Origin: Azohydromonas caseinilytica
GTDB taxonomy: Bacteria > Pseudomonadota > Gammaproteobacteria > Burkholderiales > Burkholderiaceae_C
Length of the DNA: 64,000 nucleotides
Direction of reading: 5' to 3'
Assembly (NCBI RefSeq): GCF_012927045.1
Contig: NZ_JABBFW010000014.1
Coordinates: 1 to 64,000 of the forward strand
Below the pieces are notes generated by a model. It did no database searches and had not been told where the DNA came from. It saw nothing but the letters and a program-made list of their open reading frames with translations. Made by a program: the position numbers and the translations under genes. Shown one piece after another: positions 27,430 through 37,573 of the stretch (positions within the stretch are counted from its first letter, which is position 1; every line of letters begins with the position of its first letter).

Positions 27430-30400
27430 TCGCCAGGCTCATCCGCTGGTCGGTCGGCAACCGCTTCCTGGTCCTGCTGGCCACGCTCTTTCTCGCAGCC
27501 GCCGGTATCTGGGGCCTGCGCACCACGCCGGTGGATGCGCTGCCCGACCTCTCGGACGTGCAGGTCATCATCCGCACCACGCTGCCCGGGCAGGCGCCGC
27601 AGATCGTGGAGAACCAGGTGACGTACCCGCTGGCCACCACGATGCTGTCGGTGCCCGGCGCGCGCACCGTGCGCGGCTACTCCTTCTTCGGCGACAGCTT
27701 CGTCTACGTGCTGTTCGAGGACGGCACGGACCTGTACTGGGCCCGCTCGCGGGTGCTGGAGTACCTCAACCAGGTGCAGGGGCGGCTGCCGGCTACGGCC
27801 AAGACGGCCCTGGGTCCGGACGCCACCGGCGTGGGCTGGGTCTACCAGTACGCGCTGGTGGACCGCAGCGGGCGCAATGACCTGTCGCAGCTGCGCGCGC
27901 TGCAGGACTGGTTCCTGAAGTACGAGCTCAAGAGCCTGCCCGGCGTGGCCGAGGTGGCCACCGTGGGCGGCATGGTCAAGCAGTACCAGGTGGTGCTGGA
28001 CCCCGTGAAGCTCGCGGCCTACGGCATCACGCAGGCCCAGGTGCGCGAGGCGCTGACGGCGGGCAACCAGGAAAGCGGCGGCTCGGTGCTGGAGCTGGCC
28101 GAGGCCGAGTACATGGTGCGCGCCAGCGGCTACCTCAAGACGCTCGACGACTTCCGCGCCATCCCGCTGGATGCGCGCGGCGGCGTGCCGGTGCGCCTGG
28201 CCGATGTGGCCACGCTGCAGGTCGGCCCGGAGATGCGCCGCGGCATCGCCGAGCTCGATGGCGAGGGCGAGGTCACGGGCGGCATCGTGGTCCTGCGCTC
28301 CGGACGCAACGCGCAGGAAACCATCCACGCGGTCAAGGCCAAGCTCGCGGAGCTGCAGAAGAGCCTGCCCCAGGGCGTCGAGGTCGTCACGACCTACGAC
28401 CGCGGCGCGCTCATCGAGCGGGCCATCGACAACCTCAAGGGCAAGCTGATCGAGGAGTTCATCGTCGTGGCGCTGGTATGCGCGGTGTTCCTGTGGCACC
28501 TGCGCTCGGCGCTGGTGGCCATCATCGCGCTTCCGCTGGGCATCATGGCGGCCTTCCTCGTGATGCGCTGGCAGGGCATCAACGCCAACATCATGTCGCT
28601 GGGCGGCATCGCCATCGCCATCGGTGCCATGGTGGACGCGGCGGTGGTGATGATCGAGAACGCGCACAAGAAGCTCGAAGCCTGGCAGCACGCCCACCCG
28701 GGGCAGGAGCTCAAGGGCAACGAGCGCTGGGACGTCATCACCCGCGCCGCCGAGGAGGTGGGCCCCGCGCTCTTCTTCTCGCTGCTGATCATCACGCTGT
28801 CCTTCATCCCCGTTTTCACGCTGGAGGCCCAGGAGGGACGGCTCTTCGGGCCGCTGGCCTATACCAAGACCTACGCCATGGCCGCGGCCGCGGGGCTGTC
28901 GGTGACGCTGATCCCGGTCCTCATGGGACTGTGGATTCGCGGGCGCATTCCGGACGAGCAGAAAAACCCGATCACGCGGGTGCTGATTGCCGTGTACCGC
29001 CCGGCGCTGGAGTGGGTGCTGCACCGGCCGCGCACGACGCTGGTGTTGGCAGCCGTGGTCTTTGCCAGCACGCTGTGGCCGCTCTCGCGCCTGGGCGGCG
29101 AGTTCCTGCCGCGCCTGGACGAAGGCGACCTGCTGTACATGCCCTCGGCGCTGCCTGGGCTCTCGGCCCAGAAGGCCACGGAGTTGCTGCAGGTCACCAA
29201 CCGCATGATCCGCACCGTGCCCGAGGTGGAGCGCGTCTTCGGCAAGGCCGGCCGCGCCGAAACCGCCACCGACCCGGCGCCGCTGGAGATGTTCGAGACC
29301 ACCGTGAAGCTCAAGCCCCGCGAGCAGTGGCGCGCCGGCATGACGCCGGAGCAGCTGATCGAGGAGCTCGATGCCGCGGTGAAGGTGCCGGGCTTGGCCA
29401 ACATCTGGATTCCGCCCATCCGCAACCGGCTCGACATGCTCGCCACCGGCATCAAGAGCCCGATCGGCGTGAAGGTCACCGGAGCGGACCTGGCCACCAT
29501 TGACCGCGTCGCACTGGAGGTGGAGCGCGTCGCCAAGGGCGTGCCCGGCGTGTCCTCGGCCCTGGCCGAGCGGCTCACGGGCGGGCGCTACATCGACGTG
29601 CAGATCGACCGCGCGGCCGCGGCGCGCTTCAACCTCAACATCGCCGACGTGCAGTCGGTGGTGGCCGGCGCCATCGGCGGCGAGAACCTGGCCGAAACGG
29701 TGGAGGGGCTGGCGCGGTTCCCGATCAACCTGCGCTACCCGCGCGAGTGGCGCGACTCGCCTGAGCGGCTGGCGAGCCTGCCCATCCTCACGCCCATGGG
29801 CCAGCAGATCACGCTGGGCACGGTGGCGAAGATCCAGGTGACCGACGGGCCGCCGATGCTCAAGAGCGAGAACGCACGGCCTTCCGGCTGGGTCTACGTG
29901 GACGTGCGCGGGCGCGACCTGGCGTCCGTCGCCAATGACTTGCGCGCGGCGGTGGCGAAGGACGTGAAGCTGGAGCCGGGCATGAGCCTGGCGTACTCGG
30001 GTCAGTTCGAGTTCATGGAGCGGGCCAATGAGCGGCTCAAGGTCGTGGTGCCGGCCACGCTCTTGATCATCTTCGTGCTGCTGTACCTGACCTTCAAGCG
30101 CTTCGACGAGGCGCTGCTCATCATGGCCACGCTGCCCTTCGCGCTCACCGGTGGCGTGTGGTTCCTGTGGACGCTGGGCTACAACCTCTCGATTGCCGCG
30201 GGCGTGGGCTTCATCGCGCTGGCTGGCGTCGCGGCCGAGTTCGGCGTGGTGATGCTGCTGTACCTCAAGCACGCGCTCGACGAGCGGCAGGCACGGGGCC
30301 TGGCTCCCAGCCGTGACGTAGTGCTCGAAGCCATCCGCGAAGGGGCTGTCTTGCGCGTGCGGCCCAAGGCCATGACGGTGGCCGTGATCCTGGCAGGCCT

Positions 30401-30623
30401 CGTACCCATCGTCTGGGCCAGCGGCACAGGCTCTGAAGTCATGAGCCGCATTGCCGCGCCCATGCTCGGCGGCATGGTGACGGCGCCGCTGCTGTCACTG
30501 TTCATGGTGCCGGCGGCTTACCTGCTGATGCGCCAGCCCAGGCCACCCAACACCCTCAAGCCCGCCAACTGGCGCCCAGGCAGGCCTGCGGATCTGCCTG
30601 GCCAGCCCCGCACCGGTCATTGA
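27426..30623 (+). CDS. cusA: CusA-type heavy-metal RND efflux pump
   Basis: This 1065-residue inner-membrane pump exports Cu(I) and Ag(I) using the proton gradient. It has the twelve-helix RND layout with two large periplasmic loops, the proton-relay Asp in [13 protein letters not shown] of the fourth helix, and the CusA-specific Met-bearing segments [10 protein letters not shown] and [16 protein letters not shown]. The start overlaps the cusB stop by four bases (ATGA). It forms a complete tripartite pump with the two genes before it. A small CusF-like gene follows after 38 bases. Confidence 0.94.
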   Translation: MIARLIRWSVGNRFLVLLATLFLAAAGIWGLRTTPVDALPDLSDVQVIIRTTLPGQAPQIVENQVTYPLATTMLSVPGARTVRGYSFFGDSFVYVLFEDGTDLYWARSRVLEYLNQVQGRLPATAKTALGPDATGVGWVYQYALVDRSGRNDLSQLRALQDWFLKYELKSLPGVAEVATVGGMVKQYQVVLDPVKLAAYGITQAQVREALTAGNQESGGSVLELAEAEYMVRASGYLKTLDDFRAIPLDARGGVPVRLADVATLQVGPEMRRGIAELDGEGEVTGGIVVLRSGRNAQETIHAVKAKLAELQKSLPQGVEVVTTYDRGALIERAIDNLKGKLIEEFIVVALVCAVFLWHLRSALVAIIALPLGIMAAFLVMRWQGINANIMSLGGIAIAIGAMVDAAVVMIENAHKKLEAWQHAHPGQELKGNERWDVITRAAEEVGPALFFSLLIITLSFIPVFTLEAQEGRLFGPLAYTKTYAMAAAAGLSVTLIPVLMGLWIRGRIPDEQKNPITRVLIAVYRPALEWVLHRPRTTLVLAAVVFASTLWPLSRLGGEFLPRLDEGDLLYMPSALPGLSAQKATELLQVTNRMIRTVPEVERVFGKAGRAETATDPAPLEMFETTVKLKPREQWRAGMTPEQLIEELDAAVKVPGLANIWIPPIRNRLDMLATGIKSPIGVKVTGADLATIDRVALEVERVAKGVPGVSSALAERLTGGRYIDVQIDRAAAARFNLNIADVQSVVAGAIGGENLAETVEGLARFPINLRYPREWRDSPERLASLPILTPMGQQITLGTVAKIQVTDGPPMLKSENARPSGWVYVDVRGRDLASVANDLRAAVAKDVKLEPGMSLAYSGQFEFMERANERLKVVVPATLLIIFVLLYLTFKRFDEALLIMATLPFALTGGVWFLWTLGYNLSIAAGVGFIALAGVAAEFGVVMLLYLKHALDERQARGLAPSRDVVLEAIREGAVLRVRPKAMTVAVILAGLVPIVWASGTGSEVMSRIAAPMLGGMVTAPLLSLFMVPAAYLLMRQPRPPNTLKPANWRPGRPADLPGQPRTGH

Positions 30624-30661
30624 CGGCCGGCCAGTTCACTCATTGACCTTGGAGGTTGATC

Positions 30662-31129
30662 ATGCAAACGAACTCGGTTCGCAACCTGTTCGGTGCCACG
30701 GTGCTGGCTTTGGCCGCAGTCGCGGTGCAAGCTGCCGAGCCACCGGCTGCTACACCGTCGCCAGCCCAGTCAGTAACACCGGCTGTGCACCTGGCTGTCG
30801 GGCAACTCCTCGATCTCGATGTCGAGCATCGGCTGCTGACCGTGACCCACCAGGACATTCCCAGTCTGGGCATGCCGGCCATGACGATGGACTTTCCGCT
30901 GCACCCTACCGTCAATGGCGCGGGTATCGCCGCCGGGCAGACCGTGGCCCTTGTCCTCGCGCTGGTGGACGGCAAGCTGACCGTGACCGCGATGCAGGCT
31001 GTCGTACAGGTCGGCGGCGGGGCAGCCGCGCCCGCCGCTGGCGCCTCCGCCATGCCCGGCCATCCGATGAAGCCCGGTGCTGGCATGCAAGCGATGGCGT
31101 CGTGCCACGAGATGATGCGAGACCGGTAA
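30662..31129 (+). CDS. divergent CusF-like periplasmic protein
   Basis: This 155-residue exported protein has a signal peptide ending at VAVQAAE. Its CusF-like domain motif is LTVTHQDIPSLGMPAMTM, which keeps the His and both Met ligands but has Met where Escherichia coli CusF has Trp. A Gly/Ala/Pro/Met/His tail (MPGHPMKPGAGMQAMASCHEMM) is extra and likely binds metal. A strong ribosome site GGAGG precedes the ATG; a TTG two codons upstream is possible. It belongs to the cus operon. Confidence 0.8.
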   Translation: MQTNSVRNLFGATVLALAAVAVQAAEPPAATPSPAQSVTPAVHLAVGQLLDLDVEHRLLTVTHQDIPSLGMPAMTMDFPLHPTVNGAGIAAGQTVALVLALVDGKLTVTAMQAVVQVGGGAAAPAAGASAMPGHPMKPGAGMQAMASCHEMMRDR

Positions 31130-31212
31130 CGCCGTATCCACAGCCGGTGGCTCATCCGGTTGGCCACCGGCGTTTCTCTACCCCTATCGCAAACGCAACG
31201 CAGAGGTCCACG

Positions 31213-31560
31213 ATGAAGAAAGTTGCAGCTGCTGCCATGGCCCTGGCCCTCGCATGCGGTCCCACGGCCGTGTTCGCCCAGTCCCAAATGGATGGCATGA
31301 AGGGCATGCCGATGGACAAGATGGGCTCTGACGCCAAAGGTGCCGTCCACAAGGCCAAGGGCACGGTCACGAGGGTCGATGCCAAGGCCGGTGTCGTGAC
31401 CCTGGCGCACGGCCCAGTGCCCAGCCTGAACTGGCCGCCCATGAACATGGGCTTCAAGGTCACGGATCAGGCACTGTTGGGCAAGGTGGCCGAAGGGCAG
31501 TCGGTGGAGTTCGAGTTCGTGCAGTCGGGCAAGGACTACGTGATCACGTCGGTGAAGTAG
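31213..31560 (+). CDS. cusF: CusF periplasmic copper chaperone
   Basis: This 115-residue exported protein has a signal ending AVFAQ, a short Met-rich stretch (MDGMKGMPMDKMG), and a CusF domain. The motif VTLAHGPVPSLNWPPMNM has the full set of His, Trp and two Met ligands, so it is the most typical CusF of the window. It is the last gene of the cusCBA block and should hand Cu(I) or Ag(I) to CusB. Confidence 0.92.
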   Translation: MKKVAAAAMALALACGPTAVFAQSQMDGMKGMPMDKMGSDAKGAVHKAKGTVTRVDAKAGVVTLAHGPVPSLNWPPMNMGFKVTDQALLGKVAEGQSVEFEFVQSGKDYVITSVK

Positions 31561-32195
31561 TCTTCTCGAACATTCCCGCCATGGATCTGCCTGTTGTTCC
31601 TGTCCCTTCCCTCGCGCGGTGAGGGTGGGCGCAGGGATGGAAGGCAGCAGCATCTCGGACGGCGAGTTCCTCGCGCTGCTCGACCGTATGCACTGTCAAG
31701 TGAGTCGCCGTGCTGCCCGGCAAGGACGTGGTGGCCGCTTCGGAAAGCGGGGCGGGTTTGCTGCGAGTCCACTGCCTGTGGCAAACCGGGCTCAGTTCCA
31801 GCGCCCGTGCAGCCCGCCGACGCTGTAGCGCCCGGCACCGAGCAGTGCAACGCCCAGGGCGCCGAAGAGGTACTTGCCCTGCAGCTCCAGTGCCCAGCCG
31901 CCGCTCGCTGTTCACGGCGGCGGCGTCACAGTGGCTTTGCGGCCCTGAGCAGTCGCGAATCCAGGCAGGGCCATTGACCGGTTGATGTGCGATGCAGGCG
32001 CCTGTGCCCGGTGCGCTCTGGCTGCTGCCATTGTTCAATACCTTGCCCCGTCTCCTGTAGTTGTGACTATCCTTCTCACAGGAGTACCCCGCGATGTTCG
32101 CCCAGCGGTCCACGCAGCGCATCACCGGCACCGAAATCAGCAGTGACGGCACCGCGCCGCGCACACCCAGGCCCTCGTAGCAGCGTTTGAGCACC
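31561..32195. other. intergenic stretch with gene debris
   Basis: No intact gene is supported in these 635 bases. The part at 31792-31911 is the tail end of a DoxX-like gene on the minus strand (listed separately). Open frames elsewhere are short and have no recognisable products. The stretch separates the cus operon from the ZIP gene and looks like a deletion junction. Confidence 0.5.
31792..31911 (-). pseudogene. remnant of a DoxX-family membrane protein gene (3' end)
   Basis: On the minus strand the last 37 or so codons read GGWALELQGKYLFGALGV, then ALLGAGRYSVGG and a final RWN before the stop. This is the typical C-terminus of DoxX-family proteins. A stop codon lies directly upstream in this frame and no start or earlier membrane helices are found. 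The gene has therefore lost its first three quarters. Confidence 0.6.
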
Positions 32196-33116
32196 ATGGC
32201 GCTGAGGCAGCAACCCTCCTTGTGGTCCCGGGCGGCCGGCCTGGGGCTCAAGCCGCGCCAGCGCCTGGGGCTGCTGGTGTTCGGCGCTGGCTGCCTGGCC
32301 GGCGGCGCGATGCTGTGGGAGTGGCTGGCAGCGTGGCCGCTGGCGGTGCGGCAGGCGCTGCTGGGCGGCACCATCGCCGCGGCGGCCACGGCGCTGGGCA
32401 CCTTGCCGGTGCTGCTGGCCCAGCAAAGCTCCGCCCGCGCGCGCGACACCATGCTGGGTTTCGGCGCCGGCGTGATGCTGGCGGCCAGCGCCTTCTCGCT
32501 GACCATCCCGGGGCTGCGCGCGGCGCAGGCGCAGGGCGCCGGGCCTTGGGGAGCGGGCGGCATCGTCGGCGCGGGCATCGTGCTCGGGGCGCTGTTGCTG
32601 CTGGCGCTGGACCGCTGGCTGCCGCACGAGCATTTCATCAAGGGCATCGAGCGAGACCACCCGCACGCACACGCCCTCAAGCGCACCTGGCTGTTCGTCT
32701 TTGCGGTGTCGCTGCACAACCTCCCCGAGGGCCTGGCCATCGGCGTGGCCTTCGCCGGTACGGACCTGGTGCGCGCGAGCGCGCTGACCACCGGCATCGC
32801 CATCCAGGACGTGCCCGAGGGGCTGGTGATCGCGCTGGCGCTGCAGGGCGTGGGCTATTCGCGCGGCTTTTCGGTGTTCCTGGGCGCGGTGTCGGGCGCG
32901 ATCGAGCCCGTGGGCGCCGTGCTGGGCGCGGCGGTGGTCGGGCTGTCGGCGAGCCTGCTGCCCTGGGGCCTGGCGTTCGCGGCCGGCGCGATGCTCTTCG
33001 TCATCAGCCACGAGATCATTCCGGAGTCCCACCGGGCCGGCCACGAGGGCCACGCCACGATGGGTCTGATCATTGGCTTCGTGTTGATGATGGTGCTGGA
33101 TACGGCGCTGGGGTGA
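32196..33116 (+). CDS. ZIP-family divalent metal transporter
   Basis: This 306-residue membrane protein has about eight helices. The ZIP metal sites are clear: HNLPEG in helix IV and QDVPEG plus EIIPESH in helices V and VI. A His-rich loop (PHEHFIKGIERDHPHAH) lies between helices III and IV. ZIP proteins move zinc, iron or other divalent ions into the cytoplasm, though related bacterial members can work in either direction. Its presence in a copper cluster may reflect zinc balance. A TTG three codons upstream is an alternative start. It lies in a region with debris on its left and a signalling gene on its right. Confidence 0.87.
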   Translation: MALRQQPSLWSRAAGLGLKPRQRLGLLVFGAGCLAGGAMLWEWLAAWPLAVRQALLGGTIAAAATALGTLPVLLAQQSSARARDTMLGFGAGVMLAASAFSLTIPGLRAAQAQGAGPWGAGGIVGAGIVLGALLLLALDRWLPHEHFIKGIERDHPHAHALKRTWLFVFAVSLHNLPEGLAIGVAFAGTDLVRASALTTGIAIQDVPEGLVIALALQGVGYSRGFSVFLGAVSGAIEPVGAVLGAAVVGLSASLLPWGLAFAAGAMLFVISHEIIPESHRAGHEGHATMGLIIGFVLMMVLDTALG

Positions 33117-33351
33117 GGTGACGCCGCTTCGCCGCGGCGGTGGAGATGGTGAGCTGCCGGTGCAGCAACGACGCATCACAAGACGAGGCGCGTCTAGCAC
33201 CGGGCGGGACACAAGTCCTTGCGTGGCCTCAATTTCCGTGACTTTTTCACTGGACGGGTCCATCAAGGGCGACAGCCGCCCTGTCGATAGAAAGCGGCAA
33301 AACCACCCGTGGCCGACCAGCGTGCTCTCGCTGCAAGTCGGTCCTTGTTCC

Positions 33352-34530
33352 ATGCTTCGTCGCATTGCGCGCATCTTGCGCCTGACCCAGTTCCTCGCCC
33401 TGCTGCTCGTGGTTGGCATGGGTGCCATGCTTTACGGCGTTCTTGCCGACTTTGAAAAAGCCGGCCGCTGGGTTGAACATTCGCAGGAGATCGTCATCGA
33501 GATCGGGCACGTGCGCCTGGAGACGTTGCGCTCTGGTGTCTGGCTGCGCAAGTTCACGGTGGACCAGAACAAGGACTCGCTGCAGCGGGCGCGCTCTTCT
33601 GCGAGCGAGGCAATGCATGCGGCTGACCGGCTCCTGGCCCTCACGGAAGCCGACCCCGTGCACAACGACCGGCTCCACCTGCTCAGGGCCGAACTCTCGG
33701 AGGTGCTGGGCCAGTACCGCGGCGCGGCCAACATCGCCGAGCGCGACGGTCCGGCGGCACTGCAGTCGATCCTGGCTGCGCGGGCGAGCAGCGACCCGAC
33801 GCGCCAGCTGCGCATGTTGCTGGACCAGGCGGAGCAGGTCCAGAAGGAGCTGCTGCGAACGAGGGCACGCGCACGAGCCGAGCAACTTGCCCTGTTCAAG
33901 AAGCTGCTGGCGGGCGGCGGACTGGTGTTCGTGGCGTTCATGCTCTGGGCGATCCGGTACTCGGGCCGACTGCTGCACCTGGGCCACGAACAGATCCATC
34001 GACTCAAGGCTGATGCGCTGCACGACCCCCTGACCGGGCTGCTCAACCGCCGGGGACTGGAGGAGCAACTGGCCAGGCTGTGCAGCACGCCCGCTGGTGC
34101 TGGAAAGCACGTCGCTGTCCTGGTATTCGACCTCGACGACTTCAAGCCGGTCAACGACCGCTACAGCCACGCCGCCGGCGACCAGGTGCTGCGAAAAGTC
34201 GCGGCACGCCTGCGGCGGCAGTGCCGGGAGGGCGATGCCATCGCGCGCGTCGGTGGGGACGAGTTCGTCGTCGTTCTGCGCCGCGTCGCCTCGCGCCACG
34301 AGGCCATGACGATCGCGCAGCGGATGTGCACGAGGTTGATGGCACCCATCCCGCTCGGGGCCGCGGTAGTGCGCATCGGGGCGTCCGTCGGCATCGCGAT
34401 GCTGCACGAGGACGGCCCGGACATGGACGCGCTGCTGCAGGCAGCAGATGAACAGATGTACGAGGTGAAGAAGGCCGGCAAGGCCGAGCCACGCCCCGGA
34501 GTCCGGCTATTGGAAGCCGTTGGCGCTTGA
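33352..34530 (+). CDS. membrane-bound diguanylate cyclase (GGDEF)
   Basis: This 392-residue protein should make cyclic di-GMP. Two membrane helices (about 11-31 and 187-202) flank a helical periplasmic sensor of roughly 150 residues. The GGDEF domain has the active motif GGDEF at 301-305 and an inhibitory RxxD site (REGD, 292-295) five residues before it, so product inhibition is likely. There is no EAL domain. The sensor ligand is unknown. It follows the ZIP gene by 235 bp on the same strand; a link to metal stress and biofilm formation is inference. Confidence 0.88.
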   Translation: MLRRIARILRLTQFLALLLVVGMGAMLYGVLADFEKAGRWVEHSQEIVIEIGHVRLETLRSGVWLRKFTVDQNKDSLQRARSSASEAMHAADRLLALTEADPVHNDRLHLLRAELSEVLGQYRGAANIAERDGPAALQSILAARASSDPTRQLRMLLDQAEQVQKELLRTRARARAEQLALFKKLLAGGGLVFVAFMLWAIRYSGRLLHLGHEQIHRLKADALHDPLTGLLNRRGLEEQLARLCSTPAGAGKHVAVLVFDLDDFKPVNDRYSHAAGDQVLRKVAARLRRQCREGDAIARVGGDEFVVVLRRVASRHEAMTIAQRMCTRLMAPIPLGAAVVRIGASVGIAMLHEDGPDMDALLQAADEQMYEVKKAGKAEPRPGVRLLEAVGA

Positions 34531-34649
34531 TCCGGCTGGAGATACGGCGGCTACGGCGCTGAACAACGCGCGGCCGCAGGCATTGGCCAGCAGGCGGGCC
34601 GACTGGAACGCTTTGATGCGCCGGTGCCCGGCACTCGCGCGCCAGGGAC

Positions 34650-35318
34650 TCAGTGCGCCGGCGCGCTGTCGATGATCTCGACGAGATCCCAGGCGTGGAG
34701 GGCTTGGGGCGGCGGCTGGTCCGTCACCGCAATGCCGACGCGGCTCACGCGGGTCATCACGCGCAGCTCGCCGATGCCCATGCTCAGCATGACGTCGGCG
34801 ACCATGGCACCGGGGACGCCCTCCGGGTCCGCCTTGGTCACGGCCGAGGTCGGCACGAAACAGGCCACATCGAAAGTGCCGGGCGCTGCTGTGCTGGGCT
34901 CGGCCATGAAGCGCACCTGCTGGATGGGAACCTCCTTGCCCAGGATTTCCAGCGAGGCCAGCTCGCGTGCCATCTCCCTGGGTGTTGGCGGTGCGAAGGC
35001 GCAGACCTCGATGCGCGGCGGCATCGCCAGCGCCGCGGCCACGAGCGCCTGCACCGCCTCGATGCCGTCGGGATCGTGGTTGCAACTCACGGCGATGCGC
35101 AGCACGGCGCCGTCGGCGGCGGGCACCTGGTCCACTTCAACGGTCAGCAGCGGGTCGATGTTGGTGGCGGCATCGCGCAGCGTCTGCACGATCCGGCCGA
35201 TGCGCTGGAGGCCTTCCTGAAGCCCGTGCTCGGTGGGCGATGCATCCAGCCGCTCACACAGCGTTGCCCCGCCGTCCACCACGATTTGCCAAAAGTCGCG
35301 CGCCTTATCCTGGTCCAT
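34650..35318 (-). CDS. hypothetical protein
   Basis: This 222-residue soluble protein of mixed helices and strands has no motif that I recognise. Features include LQRIGRIVQTLRDAATNIDP in the first third and a Val/Ala-rich core. Codon bias is like that of the neighbours. It is read away from the gene at 35409 with 90 bases between, a likely divergent promoter region. The start MDQDKARD was chosen over one 19 codons earlier because it leaves space for a promoter. Confidence 0.6.
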   Translation of the reverse strand: MDQDKARDFWQIVVDGGATLCERLDASPTEHGLQEGLQRIGRIVQTLRDAATNIDPLLTVEVDQVPAADGAVLRIAVSCNHDPDGIEAVQALVAAALAMPPRIEVCAFAPPTPREMARELASLEILGKEVPIQQVRFMAEPSTAAPGTFDVACFVPTSAVTKADPEGVPGAMVADVMLSMGIGELRVMTRVSRVGIAVTDQPPPQALHAWDLVEIIDSAPAH

Positions 35319-35408
35319 GGCCTGTTGTCGTGAAGGGTCGAGTTTGGGCCGCCGGTTGTACGCCCATGGGCGCAATGATGCCGGCTGTTGCGTGGCAAGC
35401 TCAAAAGC

Positions 35409-35861
35409 ATGTCCGACGCCTTTGATCCCCGGCCACCGCAGGAATTGCTGGCCCTCTACAACCGTTTCTCCGCGCGGTTCCGCTCGCCTGGTGTTCGCCT
35501 GCGCGGTTACCGGCTGAGGTGGATTGCCTTTCGCAGCGAGGATCTGGACCGAGACATCGAGCGCGCGGTGCTGGACTTGGCCTGGGGTGATGAGTCAGTC
35601 ACCGGGCAAGCCGAGTTCGTCGCGCGCGCCCGTGAAGAGGTCCAGGCCGGCTGCTCGCTGACCTTTGTGGAGGTGGCGCTCAGGCGGTCACTGCGGTGCG
35701 CAGGCGGTGAGCCGCTGGCGCCGGCGACGGTGGTGCTGGCGATCACGATGTGGCGTTCCGGTCACCCCTGCGGCCTTCTCGGGCGCATCGAACTGGACGC
35801 TGAGGGTCGGCCCACGGGTTCGGTGCAGGGACCATTGTCGCTGGTGCGCATGGGCGGCTGA
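35409..35861 (+). CDS. hypothetical protein
   Basis: This 150-residue protein is of unknown function. It has an N-terminal Arg-rich helix region (LYNRFSARFRSPGVRLRGYRLRW) and a helical middle (AEFVARAREEVQAG). A start seven codons earlier is also open. It is divergent from the gene at 34650. No domain is recognised. Confidence 0.5.
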   Translation: MSDAFDPRPPQELLALYNRFSARFRSPGVRLRGYRLRWIAFRSEDLDRDIERAVLDLAWGDESVTGQAEFVARAREEVQAGCSLTFVEVALRRSLRCAGGEPLAPATVVLAITMWRSGHPCGLLGRIELDAEGRPTGSVQGPLSLVRMGG

Positions 35862-36047
35862 GCCTGCGGTTGTGGGTGCTGCAGGAGCCAGGCGCGGCAT
35901 TTCGCCGTGGATAGCGCGCCCTTGCACGCGCGCGCTGCCCTCACCGTGCCCGGGCGCAGGCATCAGGCGGGTACCGGTGCATTTCCCGCGGGCATACAGC
36001 AGCAACGCCCGGGTAAGACGGGCACTGCCGCTGCCATGCGTGCAGCC

Positions 36048-36269
36048 ATGGATGGGCAAAGCGAGCTGCGCGCAAAGCGCGACGAATTGGAAGGCCGGCT
36101 GCTGGCGCTGGAGCAGGCCATCGAGGCGCAGCGGCCGCCGCAGTGGTGGGAAGGCTCGCCGCAGGTGAACGATCTGGCCGAGCGCTCCACCGAACTGCTG
36201 CGGCAACTGGGCGCCGTGAACGACAAGCTCGTGGCCATGGGCCCCGGGCCTGCGTCGGATCAGGAGTGA
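36048..36269 (+). CDS. small coiled-coil protein
   Basis: This 73-residue protein is dominated by a charged helix, ELRAKRDELEGRLLALEQAIE, with a heptad pattern, followed by a short second helix. Its first helix matches that of the protein at 36757 (ELRAQRDALEREILRLQ), so the two are likely duplicates. No ribosome site is obvious and an ATG four codons earlier is also open. It could be a partner or regulatory peptide, but the function is unknown. Confidence 0.4.
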   Translation: MDGQSELRAKRDELEGRLLALEQAIEAQRPPQWWEGSPQVNDLAERSTELLRQLGAVNDKLVAMGPGPASDQE

Positions 36270-36319
36270 AGGGCTTGCGCCTGCGGTTCAAGCACCAGCG
36301 GTTTGCCCTGTTGGGCGGG

Positions 36320-36571
36320 TCAGGGCGCTGGTGGCTCTTTGGCCGCTGACAGCAGCCGCAGCCTCTGGTCCCGCAAGCCCTGTAGCACGCCCTCCTCGAC
36401 ATCGACCTCGTCGCGCACCGTCTGCGACTTGGGCTCCCATGGGGACAGGCTGGCCAACAGCTCCAGTTGCGCCGTGATGCGGGCCTCGCACCGGGTGATC
36501 ATAGCGTCGGTGCGTGCGAGCTCGTCCAGGTCCGTGACGGGCGATTTCGGTGGCTGCTTCGGGGTGTTCAT
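36320..36571 (-). CDS. small helical hypothetical protein
   Basis: This 83-residue protein has a Pro-rich head (MNTPKQPPKSP) and two helices (ELARTDAMITRCEARITAQLE and DEVDVEEGVLQGLRDQRLRLL). It converges on the gene at 36048 with 50 bases between. It may be coiled-coil. No known domain is seen. Confidence 0.45.
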   Translation of the reverse strand: MNTPKQPPKSPVTDLDELARTDAMITRCEARITAQLELLASLSPWEPKSQTVRDEVDVEEGVLQGLRDQRLRLLSAAKEPPAP

Positions 36572-36756
36572 GAAGCTGTTTTCCGTCGTATGGCTCGCTG
36601 GGGCCTTGCGCTTGCTTGGGGAATCTATCCTAGCCGCCTCGCATGGCGGCTCGGGTGGCGGGCCTCGTCGGCTGCCTCTCTGTGCTGGTGGTGTGCGTTG
36701 CGCTACAGCGGCGAGCGCGTCGTTGACGATGCCTAGGCGCAGCAGCAGCGCCGCGG

Positions 36757-36993
36757 TCATCTCGCCTGCATCTGGCACGGCTTCCCGGCCGCGGCTGCCA
36801 AGCGAAGGTGCCGCGGTCGATGGACGTCCCGCTGCAGTCTCAAGATCTCGCGCTCCAATGCATCGCGCTGCGCCCGCAGCTCGGTCAAGCGTTCCATCCA
36901 TGGTGCCGCGGCAAGCCCCGGGCCTGCCCGGGTCACCCGGGAGCCACGGCCGTCATCAGTGGGCAAGGGCTGTTGCTGTAAGCCCATGGGCAT
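36757..36993 (-). CDS. small coiled-coil protein
   Basis: This 78-residue protein has a central helix ERLTELRAQRDALEREIL that resembles the one in the protein at 36048. A good ribosome site GAGGTGG precedes the start MPMGLQQQ. Function is unknown. It lies next to the replication region on the same strand as the gene at 36320 and 185 bases upstream of it. Confidence 0.5.
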   Translation of the reverse strand: MPMGLQQQPLPTDDGRGSRVTRAGPGLAAAPWMERLTELRAQRDALEREILRLQRDVHRPRHLRLAAAAGKPCQMQAR

Positions 36994-37573
36994 TGCAGCC
37001 ACCTCGCGGAAGCAGGGAAGAACGCTATTTGCACAACATACCTGAAACCTCAAACACCAACCTATCCCATCCGCGCACCTTCCTCTGATCGCCCTATCTT
37101 CCCCTGCACCCACCTCTCAGCACCGGAAACGCGCAGGCAAAGACAAGCCCAGACGGAGAACCTGTCTTCTCCTTCTCCCTTCAAGCAGCCACAGCGGGCG
37201 CAGTGGAGACACCGGTATCCCCTATCGTCCCCTCAAGCGGCCCAGGGCCGCAAGGAGGCGGACAGCCGTGCAGGAAGGCGGGATTCCCCTTCCCCATCTT
37301 CAACAGCGCGGCCGGGACAGGCGGGGGGAAGAAAGGCGAATGGCAGTGATCCAGTATGTTGCTTTAACGTCTTTGCTGCAGATGGGCTTCAACGTGAAGG
37401 ACAGCCTCTTGGCCAAGGGGGTTGAAGCTGGACAGCGACGCGGGCAGCGTGCCCAACGCGCTGCGCGGCGACGAGACCCAGGGCGCCCATCAACTGGCGC
37501 TGCGTAGCTGGTCGGGGCCATGGCTCCTACATGCCTCTGGCGCAGCGCTGCATGTCCTCCCGCCGGGCTCAGA
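36994..37573. other. non-coding stretch before the origin
   Basis: No gene is supported here. A short rightward frame beginning MAVIQYVALTS near 37339 has a purine-rich sequence before its start but no recognised product. The block may belong to the replication origin, since the first iteron starts at 37574. Confidence 0.4.

Noticed and set aside
26928-30272. Minus-strand open frame of 1114 codons opposite cusA and the end of cusB
   Set aside because: It has His- and Gln-rich low-complexity content and is explained by codon bias of cusA.
31544-32803. Long minus-strand frame opposite the ZIP gene
   Set aside because: It runs through the antisense of ZIP and debris. The only credible minus-strand coding is the DoxX tail in another frame.
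37339-37507. Short frame MAVIQYVALTS... before the origin
   Set aside because: It has a purine-rich leader but no homologous-looking domain, an Arg-rich second half and no neighbouring partner. It was left out as unproven.
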